From Fulvimarina sp039652615 (GTDB lineage Bacteria; Pseudomonadota; Alphaproteobacteria; Rhizobiales; Rhizobiaceae), in assembly GCF_039652615.1 (NCBI RefSeq), contig NZ_JBDJAC010000001.1, forward strand, positions 716,177 through 780,176: 64,000 nt of DNA, written 5' to 3'. Shown piece by piece: positions 17,282 to 26,208 of the stretch. Numbering within the stretch: the first letter of the stretch is position 1; every line of letters starts with the position of its first letter. The notes under the pieces were generated by a model, which made no database searches, had not been told where the DNA came from, and worked only from the letters and a program-made list of their open reading frames with translations. Both the position numbers and the translations under genes were made by a program.

Positions 17282-18012
17282 GATTGGACGTCCAAAATTT
17301 TGCGCGCCTTCTCCAGATGGTCGTGGGTATCGACGCCGAGCGGAACGGTGCTGACGATTTCGGCATCGATTCGCATGCCGGCCTCGAGCGCGCGCAGCTG
17401 TTCCAGTTTCTCACGCAGCTCCAGGGTCGAGGCACCGAGCGCGACGAATCGCTCAAGGCTCGAACGACGATAGGCGTAGATTCCGATATGATGGTAAAGC
17501 GGTCCATCGCCCCATGGGGCGGTGGCACGTGTAAAATAGAGGGCCCGAAGCCGTGAGGCGAGGATCGGTGTTCCGACGATCTTCACCACATTGGGATCGG
17601 TTTTTTCCGGCACGTCAGTAATTTTCACGCCGATGGTTGCGATGTCGCAACCCGGATCTTCGAATGGAGCAATCACGGCCTTGATGGTCGAGGTCTCGAT
17701 CGTCGGGAGATCGCCCTGGAGATTGACCACCGTTTGGACTTCGGCCTTCGGGTCGAGCGAGCGAAGGGCTTCGTGGATGCGGTCGGAGCCGGACGGATGA
17801 TCCGCGCTGGTCATGACGGCTTCGAAGCCGGCCAAGCGCACCACCTGAGCGATTTCGGCGTCATCGGTCGCCACGGCGATCCGGCCAATATCGGCCTCAC
17901 GAGCGCGTTCCGCCACGTGCACAATCATCGGTTTGCCCGCGATATCGGCCAGCGCCTTTCGCGGGAGCCGCGTCGAGCCGATGCGGGCGGGAATGAGAAC
18001 AAGTGTCGTCAT
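17278..18012 (-). CDS. kdsB: CMP-KDO synthetase (3-deoxy-manno-octulosonate cytidylyltransferase)
   Basis: A 244-residue enzyme that activates KDO with CTP for lipopolysaccharide inner-core synthesis. It has the family start LVLIPARIGSTRLPRKAL and continues with KPMIVHVAERA, VATDDAEI, MTSADHPSGSDRIHEA, VVNLQGDLP and HIGIYAYRRSSL. The start is taken at MTTLVLIP (ATG 18010-18012), the position conserved in the family; the Shine-Dalgarno signal is weak. It indicates a Gram-negative outer membrane and is coupled to pheA. Confidence 0.95.
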   Translation of the reverse strand: MTTLVLIPARIGSTRLPRKALADIAGKPMIVHVAERAREADIGRIAVATDDAEIAQVVRLAGFEAVMTSADHPSGSDRIHEALRSLDPKAEVQTVVNLQGDLPTIETSTIKAVIAPFEDPGCDIATIGVKITDVPEKTDPNVVKIVGTPILASRLRALYFTRATAPWGDGPLYHHIGIYAYRRSSLERFVALGASTLELREKLEQLRALEAGMRIDAEIVSTVPLGVDTHDHLEKARKILDVQS

Positions 18013-18217
18013 GATCAGAGCTGTTCGTAAAATTACCAAACGAGTTTAAAAGTCGAACGCTTCTAAGCTTGATGAAACCGAAGCGTGGTGACAAAAGGTC
18101 CGAGCCGCAGCGCCACATAGCGCTGTTGCCTGTAGTTAGCAAAACCCATAGGTTCCGCGAAAATTTCGTGGGCTTTGCCGGGAACCACCGGCAGACTGAG
18201 GAGGGATCGTCCCGCCA

Positions 18218-19498
18218 ATGGATTCGTGGCAATTCAACAAGATCGCCGGCGCCGTGCTCGGCACAGTCTTCCTGATGTTTGGCGGAAGCCTTATCGCGGA
18301 AGGTATTTTCCACTCGGAAGCTCCCGAGACGCCCGGCTACGAAATCGTGGTGGAAGACGGTGGGGACGGTGGAGATGCCGCCGCCGAGGCGCCGTCCGTG
18401 ACCCCGATCGCGGTTCGCATGCAGGAAGCGGACGTGGCCGCTGGCGAGAACGATTTTAAAAAGTGCGCTGCCTGCCATTCGGCCGATGAGAGCGGGGAAA
18501 ACAAGATTGGTCCAGGTCTCTGGGGAGTGGTGAACCGCCCGATTGCATCGCATGAAGGCTTTTCCTATTCGCAGGCCATGAGCGCGTTCTCCGAAGAGGG
18601 TTCGGTGCTCTGGGATTACGACCACCTCGACCACTTCCTCGCCAATCCGAAGGGCTACATCGACGGCACGGCCATGGGCTTCGCTGGCATTCGGGACCCG
18701 CAGGATCGCGCCGACACGATTGCCTATCTGCGCTCCCTCTCCAATGATCCGGCCGCTCTGCCAGAGCCGCCTGCCGAAGGTGAAGAAGCCGCGCAGGCCG
18801 AAGAAGGCACGGACGGCACCGAGGTGGAGGCAAGTGCTGCTGAGACACAGCCCAGCTCCGCCGGCGAGGACACGGATGTGCAGGCGGCGGGAACGACCGA
18901 CCCCGACACCGCCTCGTCCATGCCCGGACAGGACCAGGCGCCGGTCATGAGCGAGGAACAGCAACCTGAGACCCGCGCGAACGAGGTTCAGGAAAGCGAC
19001 GACACGTCGTCCGCCACTTCGGGTGAAGAGGCGAGTGCCGCCTCCAGTGATGGTGAAGAGCAGGTGGCCGCAGCCGACAAGTCTGCTTCAAGCGAGGGCA
19101 GCGATTCCGGCGAACAGGCTGCCGCTTCACAGTCCGCCGGCGAGGCCGTTGAGGTCGCTGGCGATCCGGAAGCCGGCAAGGGCATTTTCCGTCGTTGCCA
19201 GGCTTGCCACAAGATCGGCGAAGGCGCGAAGAACGGGATTGGGCCCGAGCTCAACGGTGTAATGAGCGAAAAGCCCGGTGTCGTCGAAGGCTATAGCTTC
19301 TCGTCTGCGTTCCAGGATTGGGCTGCAGACAAGGAGAAGTGGACCCACGAGCTGATGACGACGTGGCTCTCCGATCCGCGCGGAACGGTGCCGGGCACGA
19401 AGATGGCCTTTGCAGGACTCAAGAGCCAGGAAGACATCGACAACGTGATCGCCTATCTGTCGCAGTTCTCGGAAGATGGCTCACAAAGCGGCAACTGA
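18218..19498 (+). CDS. Membrane-anchored cytochrome c with two heme domains
   Basis: A 426-residue protein: an N-terminal anchor or uncut signal (residues 7-29), then two cytochrome c domains of the CycM/c552 type. The first heme site is C83-A-A-C-H87 with probable axial Met153 (GTAMGFAG); the second is C327-Q-A-C-H331 with Met396 (GTKMAFAG). They are joined by about 140 residues rich in Glu, Asp, Ser and Ala (roughly 178-315). Hyphomicrobiales relatives known to me usually have one such domain, so this looks like a duplication. It should carry electrons in the periplasm, probably to a terminal oxidase. A GGAGGGAT site precedes the ATG; a terminator follows. Confidence 0.92.
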   Translation: MDSWQFNKIAGAVLGTVFLMFGGSLIAEGIFHSEAPETPGYEIVVEDGGDGGDAAAEAPSVTPIAVRMQEADVAAGENDFKKCAACHSADESGENKIGPGLWGVVNRPIASHEGFSYSQAMSAFSEEGSVLWDYDHLDHFLANPKGYIDGTAMGFAGIRDPQDRADTIAYLRSLSNDPAALPEPPAEGEEAAQAEEGTDGTEVEASAAETQPSSAGEDTDVQAAGTTDPDTASSMPGQDQAPVMSEEQQPETRANEVQESDDTSSATSGEEASAASSDGEEQVAAADKSASSEGSDSGEQAAASQSAGEAVEVAGDPEAGKGIFRRCQACHKIGEGAKNGIGPELNGVMSEKPGVVEGYSFSSAFQDWAADKEKWTHELMTTWLSDPRGTVPGTKMAFAGLKSQEDIDNVIAYLSQFSEDGSQSGN

Positions 19499-19529
19499 TC
19501 CACGTTTCAGATCGACGCATTGAGAACAA

Positions 19530-19556
19530 GCCCCGGCCAGAAGCCGGGGCTTTTTT
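19530..19556 (+). terminator. Intrinsic terminator after the di-heme cytochrome gene
   Basis: GCCCCGGC (19530-19537) pairs perfectly with GCCGGGGC (19543-19550), with a five-base loop and six T immediately after. It lies 31 bases past the stop and separates the cytochrome gene from the yej operon. Confidence 0.93.
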
Positions 19557-19697
19557 GTTGGTGGTCCCCCGCATGTCTCACTTTCGTCGATGGAGACATG
19601 ACCGTTTCGTCACGTGACATTCTTGCCGCATCCGGGGCATAAAGAGCTGAAACGAAGACGCTTTATGCCATCCGCAATTCTCTAGAGGGTTCCCGAC

Positions 19698-21788
19698 TTG
19701 CTCCTGACGCCCCGGTCTCGTTCTTTCTCCCGCAGCATTCTTTTTTCCGCCGCTTCAGCCCTCAGTCTCATCGTGGCGACTTCAGCATTCGCGCAGGACG
19801 GTGAAGGTCAGCCGACCACGAGCAAGCAAGCACCTGAAGCCTCTGACACAGGGTCTGCCGCTTCGACCGGCACTGGTGACGGGACTTCAGCCGGAAGCTC
19901 CACAAAGACGACCAAAGCCGATCAAGCCGGGTCGGACGGATCAGATGAAGCCGCAGCAAAGACCGATCACGGAAAGTGGCGAACCACCGTTTCGCTCATT
20001 GGCGAGTACAAATATCCGGACGACTTCAAGCACTTCGATTACGTCAACCCGGATGCACCGGTTGGCGGGACGCTCAATGAAATCGCGCTCGGCTCCTTCG
20101 ACAGCTTCAACCCGTTCATCGTTCGCGGCACGCCTCCAGCGGGCCTGCCGAATTTCGGCGGCGGCTATCTCTACGACACGCTTTTCGAGCAGTCGCCGGA
20201 CGAGGCTTCCACGTCGCACGCGATGATCGCCGAGGCCATGCGCTATCCGCCGGATTTCTCCTCCGTAACATACCGGCTCGATCCGGAGGCGCGCTGGCAC
20301 GACGGAGAACCGATCACGGTCGAGGACGTGATCTGGAGCTTCAACAGGCTGAAGGAACTGCATCCTCAGTGGAACGCCTATTATCACAATATCGAAAAGG
20401 CGGAGAAAACGGGCGAGCGCGAAGTGACGTTCACCTTCGACCAGACAGGCAATCGGGAATTGCCTCAGATCGTGGGCGACATGACGGTGCTTCCCAAACA
20501 CTACTGGGAAGGCACGGACGAGAACGGGAAAAAGCGCGACATCAGCCAACCGACGAGCGTTCCGCCGCTCGGCTCGGGTCCCTACCGAATCGCGGGCTTC
20601 CAGCCCGGTCAGTCGATCGATTGGGAACGGGTGCCGGACTATTGGGGCTGGGATAAACCGACGCGCGTCGGGCGATACAATTTCGAGCGCATCGACTACA
20701 CCTATTTCCGCGATGAGAGCGCCTCCTGGGAGGCGTTCAAGAAGGGCGGTCTCGAAGACTATCGACTGGAAAACTCCTCCCAGCGTTGGGCTGAAGGCTA
20801 TAATTTTCCAGCTGCCGAGAACGGTGACGTCATCCAGAAGGTCGTTCCCGACGGTCAGGTGTCGTCCATGCAGGCCTATGTTCTGAACAACCGGCTGGAG
20901 AAGTTTCAGGATCGCCGCGTCCGCGAGGCGCTGACGCTGATCTACAATTTTCAGGAAATGAACCGGACGCTGTTCTACGACCTCTATCAGCGGCAGGACA
21001 GCTACTTCGACAACAGCGAGCTCGCGGCGACCGGTTTGCCGAGCGAGCGCGAGCTGAAATTCCTGGAACCGCTTCGTGGCGAAATTGCAGACGAAGTCTT
21101 CACCGAGGAATTCACCCTTCCCGACTATACCGATCGGAGCCAATCTCGCATCTATCTGCGCGAAGCCCTGAACCTCTTCCAGGAGGCCGGCTACGAGCTC
21201 AAGGGCAACAGGTTGATCGACAGCAAGACGGGCGAGCAGTTCTCGATCGAGATGCTGGGCAACGACCCGCGCGACACGCGGACATTGGAGCCCTATGCCC
21301 GCGATCTGCGCAGACTGGGTATCGACGTGAATATTCGCATCGTCGACTCCAACCAGTATGTGGAACGCATGCGCAATTTCGACTTTGAGATGGTTGGCAT
21401 GCGCTATTATCCGCAGTCGCTCTCACCCGGAAACGAGCAGCGCGACTTCTTTTCAAGCGAGGCGGCGGACTCCCCCGGCAGCCGCAATTATGCGGGCATC
21501 AAGAACAAGGCGGTGGATCAGCTGATCAACAACATCGTCTATGCCGAGAACCGCAAGGATCTGGTGGCGGCGACGCGGGCGATGGATCGCGTCATGAAGT
21601 GGGAATATTACGTCGTTCCCCAGTGGAACAAGCCTGAGATCTGGCTCGCCTATTGGGACAAATTCGTCATCCCCGAGGACAGCCCGGACTATGCCGGCAT
21701 CGATCCGTTCTCCTGGTGGACGAAATCGGCGGCCGAACAGCAGGCATCGAGAGCCGAAGCGAGCGAAGCGCAAGGGACGGCGAACTGA
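19698..21788 (+). CDS. yejA: Peptide ABC transporter substrate-binding protein, YejA type (copy 1)
   Basis: A 696-residue family 5 extracellular binding protein. It starts at a TTG (19698-19700) with AGAGGG upstream. A Sec signal peptide (SILFSAASALSLIVATSAFA) is followed by about 55 residues rich in Ser, Thr, Gly and Asp, probably a flexible linker. The mature domain has the YejA text YPDDFKHFDYVNPDAPVGG and the family-5 segment DPEARWHDGEPITVEDVIWSF. It delivers peptides to YejBEF; relatives import microcin C-like peptides, and in Sinorhizobium the Yej system is linked to tolerance of plant antimicrobial peptides. The next gene overlaps by one base. Confidence 0.9.
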   Translation: MLLTPRSRSFSRSILFSAASALSLIVATSAFAQDGEGQPTTSKQAPEASDTGSAASTGTGDGTSAGSSTKTTKADQAGSDGSDEAAAKTDHGKWRTTVSLIGEYKYPDDFKHFDYVNPDAPVGGTLNEIALGSFDSFNPFIVRGTPPAGLPNFGGGYLYDTLFEQSPDEASTSHAMIAEAMRYPPDFSSVTYRLDPEARWHDGEPITVEDVIWSFNRLKELHPQWNAYYHNIEKAEKTGEREVTFTFDQTGNRELPQIVGDMTVLPKHYWEGTDENGKKRDISQPTSVPPLGSGPYRIAGFQPGQSIDWERVPDYWGWDKPTRVGRYNFERIDYTYFRDESASWEAFKKGGLEDYRLENSSQRWAEGYNFPAAENGDVIQKVVPDGQVSSMQAYVLNNRLEKFQDRRVREALTLIYNFQEMNRTLFYDLYQRQDSYFDNSELAATGLPSERELKFLEPLRGEIADEVFTEEFTLPDYTDRSQSRIYLREALNLFQEAGYELKGNRLIDSKTGEQFSIEMLGNDPRDTRTLEPYARDLRRLGIDVNIRIVDSNQYVERMRNFDFEMVGMRYYPQSLSPGNEQRDFFSSEAADSPGSRNYAGIKNKAVDQLINNIVYAENRKDLVAATRAMDRVMKWEYYVVPQWNKPEIWLAYWDKFVIPEDSPDYAGIDPFSWWTKSAAEQQASRAEASEAQGTAN

Positions 21789-23671
21789 TGGCGGGAGCGT
21801 TGACGCATCTGACCCGTCGGCGGTTTGGACAGCTGGTCATGGGCTCGGCGGCAACGCTCGCCCTGCCGCTTCGCGAAGCGCTTGCCGAGGTGGAGACAGG
21901 TGTTCCGTTGCACGGGTTGTCGGCGTTCGGCGAGCTGAAATACGCCAAGGATTTTGACCATTTCGACTATGCCAACCCCGATGCACCACAAGGTGGCACA
22001 TTCGCGTTTTCCGCGCCGAACTGGGCATTTAACCAATCCGTCCTGACGTTCGATACGCTGAACACGCTGGTGCTGAAGGGGAACGCCCCTCCACGCATGA
22101 ACCTTCTCTACGAAGGCTTGATGACCAGCAGCCTCGATGAGCCCGATGCTATCTATGGCGCGATCGCGGAGACTGTCACCGTTTCGCAGAACCGCCTCGA
22201 ATTCGACTTTGAATTGAGGCCTGAAGCGAGGTTTTCGACCGGTGACACCGTTACACCGGACGATGTCGTCTTTTCCTACGAGACGCTCGCCGAAAATGGT
22301 CATCCGTCGATCCAGATCGCACTGAGAGATTTCAAATCCGCCGAGGTTCTCGACGAGCGGAGGGTTCGGATCGCCTTTGGCGAAAACCAGAACTATCAGG
22401 ATGCGATCGGTGTCCTGTCGCTGCCGATCCTTTCCAAGGCGTTTTTCGAAGGGCGGACACTTGACGATCTGACCGACGAGATCATTCCCGGCACTGGTCG
22501 TTACACGGTCGGTCGCTACGAATTCGGGCGATTTATTGAATACGAAAAGCGCGATGACTACTGGGCCAAGGACCATGGATTTGCCAAAGGGCTCGATCAT
22601 TTCCAGACTTTGAGACTCGACTTCTTCCGTGAGCGCCAGACGGCTCTGGAAGCGTTCAAGAAGGGCCTCATCACGTTCCGCGAGGAGTTCACCTCGAAGA
22701 GTTGGGCAACGGAGTACAATTTCCCGGCGATCGCGAGCGGCGAGATCGTCAAGCGGGAGTTTCCAGCGGAACTGTTTCCGAAGTTTCAGTGCTGGGCTTT
22801 GAACCAGCGCCGGGAAAGGTTCTCCGATACGCGTGTCAGGCGCGCCATCAACCTGTGCTTCGACTTCGTCTGGACCAATCAAAACATGTTCTACGGCCTC
22901 TACGAGCACTCGGACTCCTGCTTCGAAAATTCAGACTTCAAAGCTGAAGGCATGCCGTCTCAGGCCGAACTCGCCCTACTCGAACCTTTGCGCGGCGAAA
23001 TTCCTGAGGAAGTGTTTGGCGAACCCTGGACCCAGCCGGTCTCCGACGGGTCGGGCCGCGATCGCGAGCATTTGCGAGCAGCGCTGGCTTTGCTCCAGGA
23101 GGCAGGATACGAGCGGCAGGGTGGGCGGATCCTCGACAAGAGCGGACAGCCTTTCCGTCTCGAATATCTCGTGGACGATCCCGGATTTGCCCGCGTCTAC
23201 GGCAAATTCGTTCAAACCTGCCAGGCGATCGGGATTGATGCGTCGATCCGCGTGGTCGATGCAGCGCAATATACCGACCGCACGAATCGGTTCGATTTTG
23301 ACATGATCGGCCATGCGGCCGGGATATCCCCGACCCCAACCACTAACGGTCTGCGCTCTCTCTTCGGCAGCGAGACGGCGGACCGGCAAGGCTCGTCGAA
23401 CTATCCCGGCATGAAGAGCGAGGCGGTGGACAGGTTGATCGAGCATGTCGGACGGGTGACCAGCCGCAAGGACCTGGTCACCGCGATGCGCGCACTCGAC
23501 AGGGTCCTGCGCTGGCGCCTCGACTGGATTCCCAACATTCACTCCGATGCGCACCGCGTCGCCTACTGGGATATGTTCGGATTCGATACGCCTAAGCCCG
23601 ACTATGGCTGGCCGGTCGAAAGCCTCTGGTGGTTCGACAAGGAGAAGGCTGCCGCGATCGGCAAGGCCTGA
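21788..23671 (+). CDS. Peptide ABC transporter substrate-binding protein, YejA type (copy 2)
   Basis: A 627-residue paralogue of the upstream YejA. The start is ATG 21788-21790, sharing one base with the previous stop (TGATG). The N-terminus has a twin-arginine-like signal (LTRRRFGQLVMGSAATLALPL), unlike the Sec-type signal of copy 1. The mature part begins GELKYAKDFDHFDYANPDAPQGGTF, clearly the same family as copy 1 but well diverged. Two binding proteins in one operon suggests a wider ligand range for a shared permease. A 164-base gap separates it from the permease genes. Confidence 0.9.
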   Translation: MAGALTHLTRRRFGQLVMGSAATLALPLREALAEVETGVPLHGLSAFGELKYAKDFDHFDYANPDAPQGGTFAFSAPNWAFNQSVLTFDTLNTLVLKGNAPPRMNLLYEGLMTSSLDEPDAIYGAIAETVTVSQNRLEFDFELRPEARFSTGDTVTPDDVVFSYETLAENGHPSIQIALRDFKSAEVLDERRVRIAFGENQNYQDAIGVLSLPILSKAFFEGRTLDDLTDEIIPGTGRYTVGRYEFGRFIEYEKRDDYWAKDHGFAKGLDHFQTLRLDFFRERQTALEAFKKGLITFREEFTSKSWATEYNFPAIASGEIVKREFPAELFPKFQCWALNQRRERFSDTRVRRAINLCFDFVWTNQNMFYGLYEHSDSCFENSDFKAEGMPSQAELALLEPLRGEIPEEVFGEPWTQPVSDGSGRDREHLRAALALLQEAGYERQGGRILDKSGQPFRLEYLVDDPGFARVYGKFVQTCQAIGIDASIRVVDAAQYTDRTNRFDFDMIGHAAGISPTPTTNGLRSLFGSETADRQGSSNYPGMKSEAVDRLIEHVGRVTSRKDLVTAMRALDRVLRWRLDWIPNIHSDAHRVAYWDMFGFDTPKPDYGWPVESLWWFDKEKAAAIGKA

Positions 23672-23835
23672 GCCAGCGTCGCAACCCTATTGTCTTCTCG
23701 CGGGGCGCCGCCATTATCGCTCCGTTTTGCCCTTTGGCGCCAGCCTGCTAGTGAGGGCGAACCGACACAGTTTGGAACGCTTCGCCGCCCATTCGTCGGT
23801 TCCATGGCGTAACCGTTCAGGAGAATGACCCCCGC

Positions 23836-24969
23836 ATGGGTGCCTATGTCCTCCGCCGTCTGCTTTTGATGATACCGACGCTGGTCGGCATCATGGCGAT
23901 TTCCTTCATCGTCATACAGTTCGCGCCGGGAGGACCGATCGAGCAGGTCATCGCGACGCTTCAGGGCGACGCAGGTAGCGCGACCGACCGTGTGTCCGGC
24001 GGTGGCGGCGGCGATTTTGGCGGCGGCGGACAGGGCGGCGACAGCTCCAGCTATCGTGGCGCTCAAGGCCTCGATCCGGAATTCATCCAGCGTCTCGAGC
24101 AGCAGTTCGGCTTCGACCGCCCTCCCCTCGAACGCTTTGGCAAAATGCTCTGGGATTACGCCCGCTTTGATTTCGGCGAGAGTTATTTCCGCTCGATCTC
24201 GGTTTGGGAGCTGATCCTCGAAAAGATGCCGGTGTCGATCTCGCTCGGTATCTGGATCACGCTTCTCTCCTATCTGATCTCGATCCCGCTCGGGATCCGC
24301 AAGGCGCTGCACGACGGGTCGAGTTTCGATATCTGGACCTCGGGAATCGTGATCGTCGCCTATGCAATTCCCGGCTTTCTGTTCGCCGTTCTGCTCATCG
24401 TGCTCTTTGCCGGCGGTTCATTCTTCGACTGGTTCCCGCTACGAGGCCTGCTCTCCGACGGAATCGACGGACGATGGTGCGCGCCCTGGTCGCCGGTGTT
24501 TGATCTGCCGAATTGCGCGACCCGCGTCGTACCGGACTATTTCTGGCATCTGACACTGCCGCTGATCGCGCTCGCGCTTTCGGCCTTCGCGACGACGACG
24601 CTGCTGACCAAGAACTCGTTCCTCGACGAGATCCGCAAGCAGTATGTGACGACGGCGCGCGCAAAGGGGCTCACCGAGCGGCGCGTTCTCTACGGCCACG
24701 TCTTTCGCAATGCGATGCTCATCATCGTCGCCGGCTTTCCGGGCGCCTTCATTGCCGCCTTCTTTTCCGGCTCGCTGCTGATCGAGACGATCTTCTCTCT
24801 CGACGGACTTGGATATCTTGGTTTCCAGTCGATCTATCAGCGCGACTATCCGGTGGTTTTCGGTACGCTCTACATCTTCTCGCTGATCGGCCTCGTGACG
24901 ACGCTGATCTCCGATCTCACCTATACCTGGATCGATCCGCGGATCGACTTCGAGAGCCGGGAGGTCTGA
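23836..24969 (+). CDS. yejB: Peptide ABC transporter permease YejB
   Basis: A 377-residue inner-membrane permease of the DppB/YejB type, starting MGAYVLRRLLLMIPTLVGI. It shows the N-terminal membrane segment, a long periplasmic loop with a glycine-rich stretch (near residues 55-75) typical of YejB, and several further membrane segments. The ATPase-contact loop KQYVTTARAKGLTERRVLYGHVFRNAM is clear. It pairs with YejE as the heterodimeric pore. The next gene starts three bases after its stop. Confidence 0.93.
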   Translation: MGAYVLRRLLLMIPTLVGIMAISFIVIQFAPGGPIEQVIATLQGDAGSATDRVSGGGGGDFGGGGQGGDSSSYRGAQGLDPEFIQRLEQQFGFDRPPLERFGKMLWDYARFDFGESYFRSISVWELILEKMPVSISLGIWITLLSYLISIPLGIRKALHDGSSFDIWTSGIVIVAYAIPGFLFAVLLIVLFAGGSFFDWFPLRGLLSDGIDGRWCAPWSPVFDLPNCATRVVPDYFWHLTLPLIALALSAFATTTLLTKNSFLDEIRKQYVTTARAKGLTERRVLYGHVFRNAMLIIVAGFPGAFIAAFFSGSLLIETIFSLDGLGYLGFQSIYQRDYPVVFGTLYIFSLIGLVTTLISDLTYTWIDPRIDFESREV

Positions 24970-24972
24970 GCG

Positions 24973-26208
24973 ATGGATGACGCCATGAAGGACCGCCTGA
25001 AGAACGATCCGTCACACAGGCAGGAGCATGACGACGAGCGCTCGGCCGAGATTGCGCGCGAGCAAACGAGCGGCATCGCGCAGATGGCGCCGGAATCCGA
25101 GTTCGTGAAGCGGCCGAAGCTCTCCCCGCTCAACAAGAGACGCTGGCAGAACTTCAAGGCGAACCGACGCGGATACTGGTCGCTCTGGATCTTCCTGATC
25201 CTCTTCATTCTGACCAGCTTTGCCGAACTGATCGCCAACGACAAACCTCTCCTCGTCTCCTACAAGGGTGAGTTCTACTATCCGATCGTCGTCGATTATC
25301 CGGAAGAGGTGTTTGGCGGCTTCCTGCCGGTGACCAACTATCGCGATCCGTTCGTGCAGGATGAGATCGACGCCAATGGCTGGGAAATCTGGCCGCCGAT
25401 CCGGTACTCCTATCAGACGGTCAACAACGAAATCCCCTCGCCCGCGCCCTCGCCACCCGCATGGACGATGAGCGAGGAGGAAGCGTGCTCGCGTTACCCG
25501 GACGGGGTAAACGACAAGAACTGCACCTTCGGCAACATGAACTGGCTCGGCACCGACGATCAGGGCCGGGATGTGGTTGCGCGCCTGATCTACGGATTCC
25601 GAATCTCGGTGCTGTTCGGTCTGATCCTGACTGCAGCTTCAGCGGTGATCGGCGTCGCGGCCGGTGCGGTCCAGGGCTATTTCGGCGGCTGGACGGACCT
25701 GATCTTCCAGCGTTTCATCGAAATCTGGTCGTCGATCCCGGTGCTCTATCTCCTGCTGATCATCGCCGCTATCCTGCCTCCGGGCTTCTGGATTTTGCTC
25801 GGGATCATGCTCCTCTTCTCATGGGTCGCCTTCGTCGGGGTGGTACGTGCCGAATTCCTGCGCGCCCGAAACTTCGAATATGTCAGTGCGGCCCGCGCTC
25901 TCGGTGTCGGTGATCTGACGATCATGTGGCGGCATCTTCTGCCGAACGCCATGGTCGCGACGCTGACCTTCCTTCCCTTCATCCTCAACGGCTCGATCAC
26001 GACGCTAACCTCGCTCGACTTCCTGGGCTTCGGTCTTCCGCCCGGTTCGCCATCGCTCGGAGAGCTTCTTGCCCAGGGCAAGAACAATCTTCAGGCTCCG
26101 TGGCTGGGCTTTTCCGGCTTCATCGTGATCAGCCTCATGCTATCGCTGCTGGTCTTTATCGGTGAAGCGGTTCGCGACGCCTTCGACCCACGCAAGAGCT
26201 TCGGCTGA
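24973..26208 (+). CDS. yejE: Peptide ABC transporter permease YejE
   Basis: A 411-residue permease of the DppC/YejE type. An unusually charged N-terminal tail (about 45 residues) precedes the conserved LSPLNKRRWQNFKANRRGYWSLWIF. A large periplasmic loop holds the YejE text LVSYKGEFYYPIVVDYPEEVFGG, then GTDDQGRDVVARLIYGFRISV and the contact loop EYVSAARALGVGDLTIMWRHLLPNAM. It overlaps the following cation-efflux gene by one base (TGATG). Confidence 0.93.
   Translation: MDDAMKDRLKNDPSHRQEHDDERSAEIAREQTSGIAQMAPESEFVKRPKLSPLNKRRWQNFKANRRGYWSLWIFLILFILTSFAELIANDKPLLVSYKGEFYYPIVVDYPEEVFGGFLPVTNYRDPFVQDEIDANGWEIWPPIRYSYQTVNNEIPSPAPSPPAWTMSEEEACSRYPDGVNDKNCTFGNMNWLGTDDQGRDVVARLIYGFRISVLFGLILTAASAVIGVAAGAVQGYFGGWTDLIFQRFIEIWSSIPVLYLLLIIAAILPPGFWILLGIMLLFSWVAFVGVVRAEFLRARNFEYVSAARALGVGDLTIMWRHLLPNAMVATLTFLPFILNGSITTLTSLDFLGFGLPPGSPSLGELLAQGKNNLQAPWLGFSGFIVISLMLSLLVFIGEAVRDAFDPRKSFG

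Noticed and set aside
19941..21143. 400-codon minus-strand frame opposite yejA
   Set aside because: Antisense shadow; the plus strand is an unambiguous family 5 binding protein.
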